Shown here: piece after piece, positions 17,334 to 27,009 of the stretch
Layout of the letters: every line of letters starts with the position of its first letter
Numbering within the stretch: the stretch's first letter is position 1
Assembly (NCBI RefSeq): GCF_015624425.1
Contig: NZ_CP049919.1
Coordinates: 4,898,001 to 4,962,000 of the forward strand
Direction of reading: 5' to 3'
Length of the DNA: 64,000 nucleotides
Source of the DNA: Roseateles sp. DAIF2
Lineage (GTDB): Bacteria; Pseudomonadota; Gammaproteobacteria; Burkholderiales; Burkholderiaceae_C
Position numbers and translations under genes: made by a program
The notes under the pieces: generated by a model
The model's input: the letters and a program-made list of their open reading frames with translations, nothing else
Databases searched by the model: none
What the model was told of the DNA's origin: nothing

Positions 17334-18386
17334 ATGACCACGTCCCTCGCCACCATGATCCCCGCCATCGACTCCCTGCGCGACGATGCCCTGACCCAGG
17401 CCCTGCAGCGCCGCATCGACAACAAGACCAAGCCGCTCGGCGCCCTGGGCCGGCTGGAGCGGCTGATGCTGCGCCTGGGCCAGATCCTGGGCAGCGAGAC
17501 CCCGCTGCTGCGCGACCCGCAGCTGATGGTGTTCGCCGGCGACCATGGCCTGGCGGCGCGCGGCGTCTCGGCCTATCCGAGCGACGTGACCTGGCAGATG
17601 GTCGAGAACTTCCTGGCCGGCGGCGCCGCGGTCTCGGTGCTGGCGCGCCAGCATGCGCTGGCGCTGACCGTGGTGGATGCCGGCGTCGCGCATGAGTTCG
17701 CGCCGCGCGAGGGCCTGGTGATCGCCAAGATCGCGCCCGGCACCGCCGACGCCAGCCAGGGCCCGGCGATGAGCATGGACCAATGCGCCACCGCGGTCGC
17801 GGCCGGCAAGAACCTCTTGCGCCAGCGCCCCGGCAATGTGCTGCTGCTGGGCGAGATGGGCATCGGCAACACCTCGGCCGCGGCCCTGCTGCTGGCGCGC
17901 CTGACCGACACGCCGATCGCCCAATGCGTGGGTCGCGGCACCGGCCTCAGTGACGCGCAGCTGGCGCGCAAGACCGAGATCCTGCGCCAGGTGCTGCAGC
18001 GCCATGGCGAGGCCGCGACCCCGCTGTCCGCGCTGGCGGCCTTCGGCGGTTTCGAGATCGCGATGATGGTCGGCGCGGTGCTGCAGGCGGCGCTGGAGCG
18101 GCGCGTGATCCTGGTTGACGGCTTCATCACCGGCAGCGCGGTGCTGGTCGCCGCGACCCTGCAGCCGACGGTGCTGGAGCGCTGCATCTTCGCCCATGCC
18201 TCCGAGGAGGCCGGGCATCGTCGCATGCTGGAGGCCTTGCAGGCCGAGCCGCTGCTGGACCTGGGTCTGCGCCTGGGCGAGGGCTCCGGCGCCGCGCTGG
18301 CCTGGCCGCTGCTGGAATCGGCCTGCGCGATCCTGGCCGAGATGGCCAGCTTCGATGCGGCCGGGGTCAGCCAGCGGGCGGACTGA
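17334..18386 (+). CDS. cobT: Nicotinate-nucleotide--dimethylbenzimidazole phosphoribosyltransferase
   Basis: CobT activates the lower ligand by transferring phosphoribose from nicotinate mononucleotide to dimethylbenzimidazole. The 350-residue product has the family pattern: KTKPLGALGRLE, VFAGDHGLAARGVSAYP, GEMGIGNTSAAALL and the catalytic-glutamate motif LGEGSGAALA near the C-terminus. The last 20 bases overlap the 3' end of a convergent hybrid histidine kinase gene, so the two transcripts are complementary at their ends. The base (DMB) is probably supplied by BluB. Confidence 0.94.
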   Translation: MTTSLATMIPAIDSLRDDALTQALQRRIDNKTKPLGALGRLERLMLRLGQILGSETPLLRDPQLMVFAGDHGLAARGVSAYPSDVTWQMVENFLAGGAAVSVLARQHALALTVVDAGVAHEFAPREGLVIAKIAPGTADASQGPAMSMDQCATAVAAGKNLLRQRPGNVLLLGEMGIGNTSAAALLLARLTDTPIAQCVGRGTGLSDAQLARKTEILRQVLQRHGEAATPLSALAAFGGFEIAMMVGAVLQAALERRVILVDGFITGSAVLVAATLQPTVLERCIFAHASEEAGHRRMLEALQAEPLLDLGLRLGEGSGAALAWPLLESACAILAEMASFDAAGVSQRAD

Positions 18387-20970
18387 GGAACACCCGCTCC
18401 AGATCGGCGCGAAAGCGCTGCAGCTGCAGCGGCTTGGTCCAGTATTCCTCGGCGCCGGCGGCCAGGGTGCGCTCCACCTCGTCGGGCATCGCGCTGGCCG
18501 ACAGCGCGATCACCCGCAGCGCCGCGCAGCCCGGCTCGGCGCGCAGCCGGCTCAGCAGCTCCAGCCCGTCCATGTCGGGCAAGCGCATGTCCAGCAGGAT
18601 CAGATCGGGCCGCAGCGCGGCGGCCTGGCGCAGGCCCTCCGCACCATCCTCGGCCAGGCTCAGCGAGAGCCCGCCCCAGCCGGCCAGCATCTCCTGCACC
18701 AGCAGGCGGTTCACCGCATTGTCCTCCACATAGAGCAGGCGCAGTCCGGCCATCGCGGCCGGCGCGGCCGGCGCGGCCGCCGCCGCGCGCGCCGGGTCCT
18801 CGACCTGCGGTGCGTCGCCATCACCCGCGTGCAGCGGCAGCCGCAGGGTGACGGTGGTGCCCGCGCCGGCCACGCTGCGCAGCGCCAGGCCGGCCCCCAT
18901 CAGCTCCAGCAGGTAGCGGGTCAGCACCAGGCCGATGCCGGTGCCCTCGATCGGCCCGCGCTCGCGGCCCAGGCGGTTGAAGGGCTCGAACAGATGGGCC
19001 AGCTGCTGCTCGTCCATGCCCAGGCCGCCGTCGCGGATCTCCAGCGCCAGCCAGCCCGGCTCGGCCGGCGCCGCCTCGATCACCAGCGCGCCGCCGCGCC
19101 GGTTGTACTTGACCGCATTGCTGAGCAGGTTGACCAGGGCCTGGCGCAGCCGCACCGGATCCGCCGCCAGCAGCGGCAGCGCCGGTGCCAGCCGCAGCGC
19201 GGGCCGGATCTCCATCTCCCGCAGCGGGCCGCCGAGCAGCTCCAGCGCCTCGTCCAGCAGCGGCGCCAGCGCGACCGGCTGCGGCTGCAGCTGCAGCTGG
19301 CCGGCCTCGATGCGCGAGATGTCCAGCATGTCGTTGATCAGCTCCAGCAGATGCCAGCCGGCCTGGGCGATCGCCTCGACCTGGGCCCGCTGGCGCTCGC
19401 GCAGCACCGGCTCGGGCACCGCCAGCAGCAGCTGCGCAAAGCCCAGCACCGCGTTCAGCGGCGTGCGCAGCTCATGGCTCATGCGCGACAGGAATTCGGT
19501 CTTGGCCAGGTTCGCCGCGGCCGCCGCCTCGGCCGCCTCGCGCAGGCGCCGGCGCTCGGTGATGTCGCGATAGATGAAGAGCAGGCAGTCCTCGCCCTGC
19601 TCCGGCAGCGCGCGCACCGACAGCAGGCCGTGCAGCAGCTGGCCGTCCTTGCGGCGCAGCGCGATCTCCATCGAGTCCAGGCGGCCGTCGCGGCGGAACT
19701 GCTGCACCATCAGCTCGCGCTGCGCCGGGTCGGCCCACAGGCCCAGGTCCACGCTGCGCCGGCCCAGCGCCTCCTCGCGGCTGTAGCCGCTCAGGCGCAC
19801 GAAGGCCTCGTTGACATCGAGATAGATGCCGTCCTCGAGCCGGCTGATGCCCATCGCGTCCGGCGTGGTCTGGTAGATCTTCTGGAAGCGCTCCTGCGAG
19901 GCCAGCACCGCCGCCTGCTGGCGCCGCAGAGTGTCGATGTCCAGATGGCTGCCGATCATCAGCTGCGGCTCGCCGCGCGGCCCGCGCCGCACCACCCGGC
20001 CGCGCGACAGCAGCCAGCGCCATTGCCCCCGGGCATCGCGCATGCGGTACTCGTTGACGTAACTGCCCTCGGCGCTGCGCGCCGCCTCGGTCGCCATCCG
20101 CAGCGCCTGCTCGACGTCGTCGGGATGCAGCATCGCGCGCCATTGCTCGAGCGTCGCCGGGAAGGCGCCCGGCGCGTAGTCGAGCTGGCGGAAGAAACGC
20201 TCCGACAGACGCATCTGGCGCGCGTCGAGGTCCCATTCCCAGGGCGCGGCGCCGCTGGCCTCCAGCGCCAGCTCCAGCTGGGCCTGGCCCAGCTCGCGCT
20301 CGTGCAGCGCCTGCTGCAGCGCCTGCAGGTCGCGGCCATGGTCCAGCACCAGGTCCAGCAGGGTGCCCAGGCCCAGGCAGCCGGCGACGAAGGCCAGCAG
20401 CACCGGCAGCAGGGTGGCCGCGGCCAGGCGCGGGCCCAGCTCGCCGGGCAGCAGCAGCCACAGCATCAGCGCGCCGGCCAGCGCCACCGCGACGCCCAGG
20501 CCGGCCAGCCACAGCGCGCGGCGCCAGCGGACGCGCCCCACCCCGGCACAGCGCGGCCAGGCGCGCGCCCAGGCCCAACCCAGCGCCAGCGCAAGCACCA
20601 TGCCCAACAGGGCCTGGCCGGCCAGCGGCCCGCCCTGCATCAGTCGGTAGGCGCCGGCCAGGCCCAAGGCCAGCAGCGCGCTGGGCGGCGGCAGGTAGGC
20701 GCCGGCCAGGGCCAGCAGCACGCCACGCGCATCGCTGCGCACGCCCTCGGCCAGCAGCAGCGGCGCCAGCTGCACCAGGATAGCGACCAGGCCGAAGGCC
20801 AGGCCCAGCGCCGCATGGCGCCAGCTCCAGCCGCGCGGCGGCAGCCGGGCCGGCTCCAGCAGCGCATAGGCCAGCACCAGCAGGCCCATCAGGCCCAGGT
20901 GGGTGCCCAGGTCCCGCAGCAGATCGGCATAGTGAAGCAATGCACTCATCTCGGGTGGTCTGGCTCTCAT
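18367..20970 (-). CDS. Hybrid sensor histidine kinase (membrane sensor, 2 PAS, HisKA, HATPase, receiver)
   Basis: This 867-residue inner-membrane hybrid kinase begins with a hydrophobic region (about 21-200) whose pattern resembles the 5TMR-LYT sensor module (LLLAEGVRSDARGVLLALAG, then AYRLMQGG). PAS domains follow at about 228-345 and 358-470, then HisKA with the H-box MSHELRTPLN (His499), HATPase_c at about 600-710 (NAVKYN, GTGIGLVLTRYL) and a C-terminal receiver at about 740-860 (LLYVEDNAVN; phospho-acceptor in LILLDMRLPDMDG). GAGG before ATG supports the start at 20970. The signal is unknown. It lies on the opposite strand inside the B12 cluster. Confidence 0.88.
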   Translation of the reverse strand: MRARPPEMSALLHYADLLRDLGTHLGLMGLLVLAYALLEPARLPPRGWSWRHAALGLAFGLVAILVQLAPLLLAEGVRSDARGVLLALAGAYLPPPSALLALGLAGAYRLMQGGPLAGQALLGMVLALALGWAWARAWPRCAGVGRVRWRRALWLAGLGVAVALAGALMLWLLLPGELGPRLAAATLLPVLLAFVAGCLGLGTLLDLVLDHGRDLQALQQALHERELGQAQLELALEASGAAPWEWDLDARQMRLSERFFRQLDYAPGAFPATLEQWRAMLHPDDVEQALRMATEAARSAEGSYVNEYRMRDARGQWRWLLSRGRVVRRGPRGEPQLMIGSHLDIDTLRRQQAAVLASQERFQKIYQTTPDAMGISRLEDGIYLDVNEAFVRLSGYSREEALGRRSVDLGLWADPAQRELMVQQFRRDGRLDSMEIALRRKDGQLLHGLLSVRALPEQGEDCLLFIYRDITERRRLREAAEAAAAANLAKTEFLSRMSHELRTPLNAVLGFAQLLLAVPEPVLRERQRAQVEAIAQAGWHLLELINDMLDISRIEAGQLQLQPQPVALAPLLDEALELLGGPLREMEIRPALRLAPALPLLAADPVRLRQALVNLLSNAVKYNRRGGALVIEAAPAEPGWLALEIRDGGLGMDEQQLAHLFEPFNRLGRERGPIEGTGIGLVLTRYLLELMGAGLALRSVAGAGTTVTLRLPLHAGDGDAPQVEDPARAAAAAPAAPAAMAGLRLLYVEDNAVNRLLVQEMLAGWGGLSLSLAEDGAEGLRQAAALRPDLILLDMRLPDMDGLELLSRLRAEPGCAALRVIALSASAMPDEVERTLAAGAEEYWTKPLQLQRFRADLERVFLSPPAG

Positions 20971-21037
20971 CGTAGCCTCGCGCGGGGCCGTCGGCGAGGG
21001 CCATAATCACCGCGCCGCCGACTCTTTCGAGGCCTTC

Positions 21038-22573
21038 ATGACGGACCTGGTTTTTGCCGACGAAGCTCCGGACATCACCGCCAAGCTGCTGGATCCCTGG
21101 GTGGTGATGATCGTGGACGACGATCCCGCCGTGCACGAGGTGACGCAGCTGGTGATGGCGGACTTCGAGTTCGCCGGGCGCCGTCTGCATTTCCTCGACG
21201 CCTACAGCGGCCTGGAGGCGCGCGAGCTGCTGGCCAGCCGCCAGGACATCGCGCTGGTGCTGCTGGACGTGGTGATGGAGTCCGAGCATGCCGGGCTGGA
21301 CCTGGCCCGCCATATCCGCGAGGAGCTGGACAACCACCATGTGCGCATCGTGCTGCGCACCGGCCAGCCGGGCCAGGCGCCGGAAGAGCATGTGATCAAG
21401 AGCTACGACATCAACGACTACAAGGAAAAGACCGAGCTCACCAAGCGCAAGCTGATCACGGTGTTCTACAGCGCGCTGCGCAGCTACCGCGACATCATGA
21501 TCATCGAGGCCTCGCGCCTGGCGCTGCGCCGCGCGATCGACGCGATCACCAAGGTCTACGACTCGCAGAACCTGCGCCGCTTCGCCTCCGCGGTGCTGGA
21601 GCAGGTCGCGCACCTGCTCGGGCTGGAGGCGCAAGGGCTGTGCGCGACCCGGGTCGCGGCCTATGCGGCCTCGCATGTCGAGGGCCGGCTGAAGGTGCTG
21701 GCCGCCACCGCCGAGTACTCGCGCCTGCTGGTCGACGAGGAGCTGCAGACCCTGCCCGAGGAGGTGCGCATCGCGCTGGAGCTGGCGCTGGAGCGCCAGC
21801 AAAGCCATTTCGACGAGCGCCATTTCGTCGGCTACTACCGCAGCAGCACCGGCAACGAGAGCCTGCTCTACATGGTGTTCAGCGAGCCGGTCGACGCCGC
21901 GGCGCGCGAGCTGCTGGAGATCTTCTGCGCCAATGTCGCGATCACCTACGAGAGCCTGCTGCTGCGCGAGGAGATCCAGGACACGCAGCGCTCCACCGTC
22001 TTCATCCTCGGCGAGGCGGTCGAGAAGCGCTCCAAGGAGACCGGCGCCCATGTGCGGCGCGTCGCCGAGCTGGCCGCGCTGCTGGGCGAGGCGGTCGGCA
22101 TGAAGGCCTCGGACGTGGAGTTCCTGCGCCAGGCCGCGCCGCTGCACGATGTCGGCAAGATCGGCATCCCGGACCGGGTGCTGAACAAGCCCGCCAAGCT
22201 GGACGAGGAGGAATGGGCGGTGATGCAGACCCATGCCCGCATCGGCTACGAGCTGCTGAACAAGAGCGACAAGCGCATCCTGCAGCTGGGCGCGACGATC
22301 GCGCATGAACATCACGAGCGCTGGGACGGCCAGGGCTATCCGCGCGGCCTCGCGGGCGAGCAGATCCATATCGTCGGCCGCATCACCGCGCTGTGCGACG
22401 TGCTGGACGCGCTGCTCAGCGAGCGCTGCTACAAGCAGCGCTGGGACTTCGACGCCGCGCTGGACTTCGTCAAGGGCGAGGCCGGCACCCGCTTCGACCC
22501 GAACCTGGTACGACTGCTGCTGGAGCGCCTGCCCGAGGTCCGCTCGATCTATGAACGCTATCCCGATGCCTGA
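21038..22573 (+). CDS. Response regulator with DUF3369 and HD-GYP phosphodiesterase domain
   Basis: This 511-residue cytosolic regulator has a receiver with acidic pocket VDDDP (about 26-30) and phospho-acceptor Asp77 in VLLDVVME. A DUF3369-type middle region (about 160-330) and a C-terminal HD-GYP domain follow. The HD-GYP signature is complete: LHDVGKIGIPDRVLNKP (about 368-384) and HHERWDGQGYPRGL (about 424-437), so it is probably an active cyclic-di-GMP phosphodiesterase. It is transcribed away from the hybrid kinase, with 67 bases between them, and overlaps the next kinase gene. The three are probably one signalling unit. Confidence 0.88.
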   Translation: MTDLVFADEAPDITAKLLDPWVVMIVDDDPAVHEVTQLVMADFEFAGRRLHFLDAYSGLEARELLASRQDIALVLLDVVMESEHAGLDLARHIREELDNHHVRIVLRTGQPGQAPEEHVIKSYDINDYKEKTELTKRKLITVFYSALRSYRDIMIIEASRLALRRAIDAITKVYDSQNLRRFASAVLEQVAHLLGLEAQGLCATRVAAYAASHVEGRLKVLAATAEYSRLLVDEELQTLPEEVRIALELALERQQSHFDERHFVGYYRSSTGNESLLYMVFSEPVDAAARELLEIFCANVAITYESLLLREEIQDTQRSTVFILGEAVEKRSKETGAHVRRVAELAALLGEAVGMKASDVEFLRQAAPLHDVGKIGIPDRVLNKPAKLDEEEWAVMQTHARIGYELLNKSDKRILQLGATIAHEHHERWDGQGYPRGLAGEQIHIVGRITALCDVLDALLSERCYKQRWDFDAALDFVKGEAGTRFDPNLVRLLLERLPEVRSIYERYPDA

Positions 22574-24020
22574 TATCAACCCACCCCCTACGCGCTCCGC
22601 GCACCCCCTCGAAGGGGGCACCGCCGACGGCCCGGCAGAGCCGGATCCGCGCCGGTCGCTCGGGAATGCGCCGCCAGGCAATCCCCGCTTGTTCGACGAA
22701 GCGCAGAGTCGGCGCCTGGCCGAAGCGGCGCTGCGCTCGATCACCCTCTCCACCTCGCGGGTGCAGGGCGAGGCCTTTTTCCGCGTGCTGGTGCGCGACC
22801 TGGCCGCGGCGCTGGACGTGGCCTATGTGATCGCCGGCCGGCTGGTGACGATGGAGGAGGACGGCAGCGAGGGCATCCAGACCCTGGCGGTCTGGGGCGG
22901 CGCGGACTGGCTGCCCAACCTCGCCTATTCGCTCAAGGGCACGCCCTGCAGCAATGTTGCCGAGCAGAGCATGTGCTTCTACCCCTGCGGCGTGCAGCAG
23001 GCCTATCCGGACGACCTGCTGCTGGGCGAGATGGGCGCGCAGAGCTATGTCGGCACGCCGATGGTCGGCACCACCGGCCAGAGCCTGGGCATCCTGGTCG
23101 CGCTGGACAAGCGCGAGATCGATGCGGACAAGCATCTGCTGGCGCTGTCGCTGCTGTCGATCTTCGCGGCGCGCGGCGCGGCCGAGCTGCAGCACCAGGA
23201 CCGCGCGGCCGAGCTGGAGCGCGAGGTGCATGCCCGCACCGAGGAGCTGCGCCTGGCCACCACCGCCCTGGTCGAGCGCGAGAAGCTGGCCGCGCTGGGC
23301 GGACTGGTGGCCGGCGTCGCGCATGAGGTCAACACGCCGATCGGCATCGCGGTGACCGCGGCCTCCGGCATGGAGGAGTTCGCCCGCGAGCTCTCGCGCA
23401 AGCTGGACGGCGACAAGGTCAGCCGCAGCGAGCTGCAGCAGCTGGCGCGGCGTCTGCAGAGCGCGGCCACCCTGGTCGGCAGCAATCTGGCGCGCGCCGC
23501 GGCCCTGGTCGGCGGCTTCAAGACCCTGGCGGTGGACCAGGGCAGCGAGAGCGCGCAGCAGCTGGACCTGCCGGACTATTTGCGCGCCATCGTCCAGGCC
23601 CACCAGCCGGTGCTGAAGAGCGCGCAGGTGCAGGTGCAGCTGACCCTGCCGGACGAGCTGCGCCTGCGCCTGGTCGGCGGCCTGCTGTCGCAGATCCTCT
23701 CCAACCTGCTGCTGAATGCGATCACCCATGCCTTCGACGAGGCGCAGACGGACCGCCGCATCGCGATCGGCCTGTGCGAGCTGGGCGAGACCCTGGAGCT
23801 GCGGGTGCGCGACAACGGCCGCGGCGTGCCGGCCGAGATCCGGCCGCGCCTGTTCGAGCCCTTCTTCACGACCAAGCGCGACGCCGGCGGCTCCGGCCTG
23901 GGCCTGCACATCGTGCAGACCCTGGTGCAGCGCCTGGGCGGCACGGTGCGGCTGGACGAGGCGGCCGGGCCGGGCCTGGGCTTCATAATCCGGCTGCCGC
24001 GCGAGACCCCGCATTTCTGA
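22566..24020 (+). CDS. GAF-domain sensor histidine kinase
   Basis: This is a soluble histidine kinase of about 484 residues. A GAF-like sensor comes first (with a cysteine-containing stretch CSNVAEQSMCFYPCGV, about 133-148), then a coiled-coil linker (ELEREVHARTEELRLATTAL), a HisKA-type box (VAGVAHEVNTPIG) and HATPase_c (NLLLNAITHAF, DNGRGVP, GSGLGLHIVQTLV). There is no membrane segment. The start at ATG 22566 overlaps the HD-GYP gene. Residues about 6-28 are encoded by a dispersed repeat. TTG 22689 would skip it, and no other in-frame ATG precedes the GAF domain. It probably phosphorylates the regulator just upstream. Confidence 0.85.
   Translation: MPDINPPPTRSAHPLEGGTADGPAEPDPRRSLGNAPPGNPRLFDEAQSRRLAEAALRSITLSTSRVQGEAFFRVLVRDLAAALDVAYVIAGRLVTMEEDGSEGIQTLAVWGGADWLPNLAYSLKGTPCSNVAEQSMCFYPCGVQQAYPDDLLLGEMGAQSYVGTPMVGTTGQSLGILVALDKREIDADKHLLALSLLSIFAARGAAELQHQDRAAELEREVHARTEELRLATTALVEREKLAALGGLVAGVAHEVNTPIGIAVTAASGMEEFARELSRKLDGDKVSRSELQQLARRLQSAATLVGSNLARAAALVGGFKTLAVDQGSESAQQLDLPDYLRAIVQAHQPVLKSAQVQVQLTLPDELRLRLVGGLLSQILSNLLLNAITHAFDEAQTDRRIAIGLCELGETLELRVRDNGRGVPAEIRPRLFEPFFTTKRDAGGSGLGLHIVQTLVQRLGGTVRLDEAAGPGLGFIIRLPRETPHF
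22581..22652 (+). repeat. Dispersed hairpin repeat, family B copy 1
   Basis: The element has a variable hairpin (CGCG, ctc, CGCG at 22591-22601) followed by a C/G hairpin (CCCCCT, cga, AGGGGG at 22604-22618). The order CCCCTA, stem, CCCCCT..AGGGGG matches the copy at 44581-44653 on the other strand. It lies inside the apparent 5' end of the GAF kinase gene and is open in that frame (reading PPPTRSAHPLEGG). Confidence 0.75.
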
Positions 24021-24060
24021 GCGCCGCCGCGCAGCGCCGGCGGACGCGGCCCCGATCCCG

Positions 24061-24864
24061 ATGCAAGCCCTCGTCCACGAACTCCGCCTCTTCTTCGTCG
24101 CCCTGCAGTTCTTCACCCGCGTGCCGGTGCCGCGCTGGGTCGGCTTCGAGCCGGCCTGGCTGCAGCATTGCGCGCGCCATTTCCCGCTGGTGGGCCTGCT
24201 GGTCGGGCTGGCCAGCGCGGCGGTGCTGTGGGGCGCGCTGTGGTTCTGGCCGGCGGCGGTCGCGGTAGGCCTGGCGATGGCGGCCAGCATCTGGCTGACC
24301 GGCGGCTTCCACGAGGACGGCTGGGCCGACACCTGCGACGGCCTGGGCGGCGCGGTCAGCCGCGAGAAGGCGCTGACCATCATGAAGGATTCGCGCATCG
24401 GCAGCTATGGCGCGCTGGGCCTGATCCTGATGCTGGGCCTGAAGGCCGCGGCCCTGCTGGCGCTGCTGGAGCAGGACTGGTGGCTGGCGCTGGCAGGCCT
24501 GGTCTGGGCTCAATGCGCCTCGCGCGCGGCGCCGGTCTGGCTGATCCGCGCCCTACCCTATGCCGGCGACGCCGAGCATGCCAAGGCCAAGCCGCTGGCG
24601 ACGCAGGCCAGCGGCCGCACCCTGGGCATCGCCCTGCTCTGGGCCCTGCTGGCCGGGCTGGCGCTGGCCCTGATCGATCCGAGCTGGATACCCAGCCTGT
24701 GCCTGGCCGCGGTGGCGGCCGGCGGCGCCACCCTGCTGATGCAGAGCTGGCTGGAGCGGCGCCTGGGCGGCTATACCGGCGACAACCTGGGCGCGACCCA
24801 GCAGTGGGTCGAGCTGGCCATGCTGCTGGCGCTGGCGGCCCGCTTCACGCCGCTGAATGGCTGA
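24061..24864 (+). CDS. cobS: Adenosylcobinamide-GDP ribazoletransferase
   Basis: CobS (CobV) is the inner-membrane cobalamin synthase that joins adenosylcobinamide-GDP and alpha-ribazole(-phosphate). The 267-residue product has about six hydrophobic segments. Family motifs are FFTRVPVPRW near the N-terminus, GGFHEDGWADTCDGLGG, IMKDSRIGSYG and the C-terminal GGYTGDNLGA. The gene is separated from cobT by the three-gene signalling insertion. Its 3' end overlaps cobC by 8 bases. Confidence 0.94.
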   Translation: MQALVHELRLFFVALQFFTRVPVPRWVGFEPAWLQHCARHFPLVGLLVGLASAAVLWGALWFWPAAVAVGLAMAASIWLTGGFHEDGWADTCDGLGGAVSREKALTIMKDSRIGSYGALGLILMLGLKAAALLALLEQDWWLALAGLVWAQCASRAAPVWLIRALPYAGDAEHAKAKPLATQASGRTLGIALLWALLAGLALALIDPSWIPSLCLAAVAAGGATLLMQSWLERRLGGYTGDNLGATQQWVELAMLLALAARFTPLNG

Positions 24865-25399
24865 CGCAAAAGCAAGGCCGCTGTGGGCCTGGCGCCATCC
24901 GCGCCCCGAAGGTGCGGCCGGGCGCTGCATCGGCGCCGGCAGCGACCTGCCGGTGCATTGGCGGCGCGCCAAGCGCCTGGCGCGGCGCATCCAGGCCACC
25001 GCGCGGCGCGAGCGCCTGCCGCACCTGATCCACACCTCGCCGCTGGCGCGCTGCCGCGCGGTCGGCGCCTGGCTGCGCCGCTGGGGCTGGCGGCACCGGA
25101 TCGAGCCGGCGCTGCTGGAACTGGACTTCGGCGCCTGGGATGGCAAGACCTGGCCCCGGATCGGGCGCGCCGAGGTCGATGCCTGGTGCGCCGACTTCGC
25201 CGCCTACCGGCCCGGCGGCGGCGAGAGCCTGCAGGCACTGCTGGCCCGCGCCCATGCCTGGGTGCCGGCCACCACGCCGGCCCTGCTGGTCACGCATGGC
25301 GGCTGGATGCTGGCGCGCGGCTGGCGCGGCGCGGCGCCGGCCCTGGCCGCGGACTGGCCGGCCGCGCCGCCTTACGGGGCGCTGCTCCAACTGGATTGA
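24857..25399 (+). CDS. cobC: Histidine phosphatase, probable alpha-ribazole phosphatase
   Basis: This 180-residue phosphoglycerate-mutase-fold protein probably removes phosphate from alpha-ribazole-5'-phosphate or from cobalamin-5'-phosphate. The phospho-histidine motif is WRHPRPEGAAGRC near residue 13, so the usual RHG is RHP here, as I recall for some CobC proteins. LIHTSPLARCRA, ELDFGAWDG and VTHGGWMLA complete the active site. It overlaps cobS, which supports the B12 assignment over a general phosphatase. It ends 22 bases before the convergent cytochrome gene. Confidence 0.82.
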   Translation: MADAKARPLWAWRHPRPEGAAGRCIGAGSDLPVHWRRAKRLARRIQATARRERLPHLIHTSPLARCRAVGAWLRRWGWRHRIEPALLELDFGAWDGKTWPRIGRAEVDAWCADFAAYRPGGGESLQALLARAHAWVPATTPALLVTHGGWMLARGWRGAAPALAADWPAAPPYGALLQLD

Positions 25400-25401
25400 G
25401 G

Positions 25402-25414
25402 CCGGCAAAGCCGG
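25402..25414. terminator. Short hairpin between convergent genes
   Basis: CCGGC, loop aaa, GCCGG lies in the 22-base gap between the cobC stop and the stop of the convergent cytochrome b561 gene. There is no T-run on either side, so a terminator role is only suggested by the position. Confidence 0.3.
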
Positions 25415-25421
25415 TAGGGGG

Positions 25422-25991
25422 TCAGCTCACTTGCTGGCCCAGCATACGGCGCAGGGTGCCGTCGCGGTCCAGCAGATGGTGCTTCAGCGCGGCCAGCACA
25501 TGCAGCGCGATCAGGGCCGCGAGCGTGTAGCCCAGGATCTGGTGGCCCAGCTGCGCGGCCTCGGCCAGTGGGGCATTGAAGGGGATCGCCTCGCCGGGCT
25601 TGGCCGGGTCGTACTGGTGCGGGAACAGGCTCAGCGAGAACACGCCGAAACCATGGCCGCTGGCGCCGGAGAACAGCATGCCGGAGACCGGCAGCAGCAC
25701 CGTCAGGAGCAGCAGGGCCCAATGCGCCGCCCGCGCCGCCAGATGCACCAGCGGCGAGGCCTCGCCCAGCGGCGCCGGCATGCCGTTGCGCAGGCGCCAG
25801 ATGACGCGCGCCAGGATCAGGGTGAAGGCCAGCAGGCCGATCGACTTGTGCCAGTGATAGAGCGACCAGGCCTCGGTCCGGACCATGAAGATCCCGACGC
25901 CGATCAGGCCGATCACGCAAAGGGCTACCAGCCAGTGCAGCCCGAGGCTCAGCGGGTGCAAACGGCGCGCGTTATCCATGTTCTGGTTCAT
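25422..25991 (-). CDS. Cytochrome b561-family protein
   Basis: This inner-membrane di-haem cytochrome b of 189 residues has four hydrophobic helices. Candidate haem-ligand histidines are in SLGLHWLVAL (helix 1), LYHWHKSIGLL (helix 2) and near LGHQILGYT and ALHVLAALKHHLL (helices 3 and 4). It may pass electrons from the quinone pool to a periplasmic acceptor; no partner gene is adjacent. A second ATG 12 bases downstream is possible. It stands alone, convergent to the B12 cluster. Confidence 0.85.
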   Translation of the reverse strand: MNQNMDNARRLHPLSLGLHWLVALCVIGLIGVGIFMVRTEAWSLYHWHKSIGLLAFTLILARVIWRLRNGMPAPLGEASPLVHLAARAAHWALLLLTVLLPVSGMLFSGASGHGFGVFSLSLFPHQYDPAKPGEAIPFNAPLAEAAQLGHQILGYTLAALIALHVLAALKHHLLDRDGTLRRMLGQQVS

Positions 25992-26083
25992 CCTCTCGAT
26001 ACAGGCTCACGAAAGGACCGATCGGTACGGCATCGGCCGCCGCCGGCGAGGGTCCGCCGGGGCGCCGCGATGATAGCCAGGGC

Positions 26084-26350
<267 letters not shown>

Positions 26351-26368
26351 TCACGACGGACGAATACG

Positions 26369-26420
26369 GCCCGCGCCTGCATGCGCGGGCCGCGCGCGGC
26401 GGGGCAAGGCATGCCTTGCC
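26369..26420. repeat. Two palindromes between coaD and ferredoxin genes
   Basis: A perfect 8-bp stem (GCCCGCGC, loop ctgcat, GCGCGGGC) lies at 26369-26390, and a perfect 18-bp palindrome (GGCAAGGC meeting its complement) at 26403-26420. They sit in the 128-base gap downstream of coaD and could end or stabilise its transcript. There is no clear T-run. Confidence 0.5.
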
Positions 26421-26466
26421 GATTCCCGCCTTCCGTTTCCGTGATCATTAAGGCCATACAGCGCCC

Positions 26467-27009
<543 letters not shown>

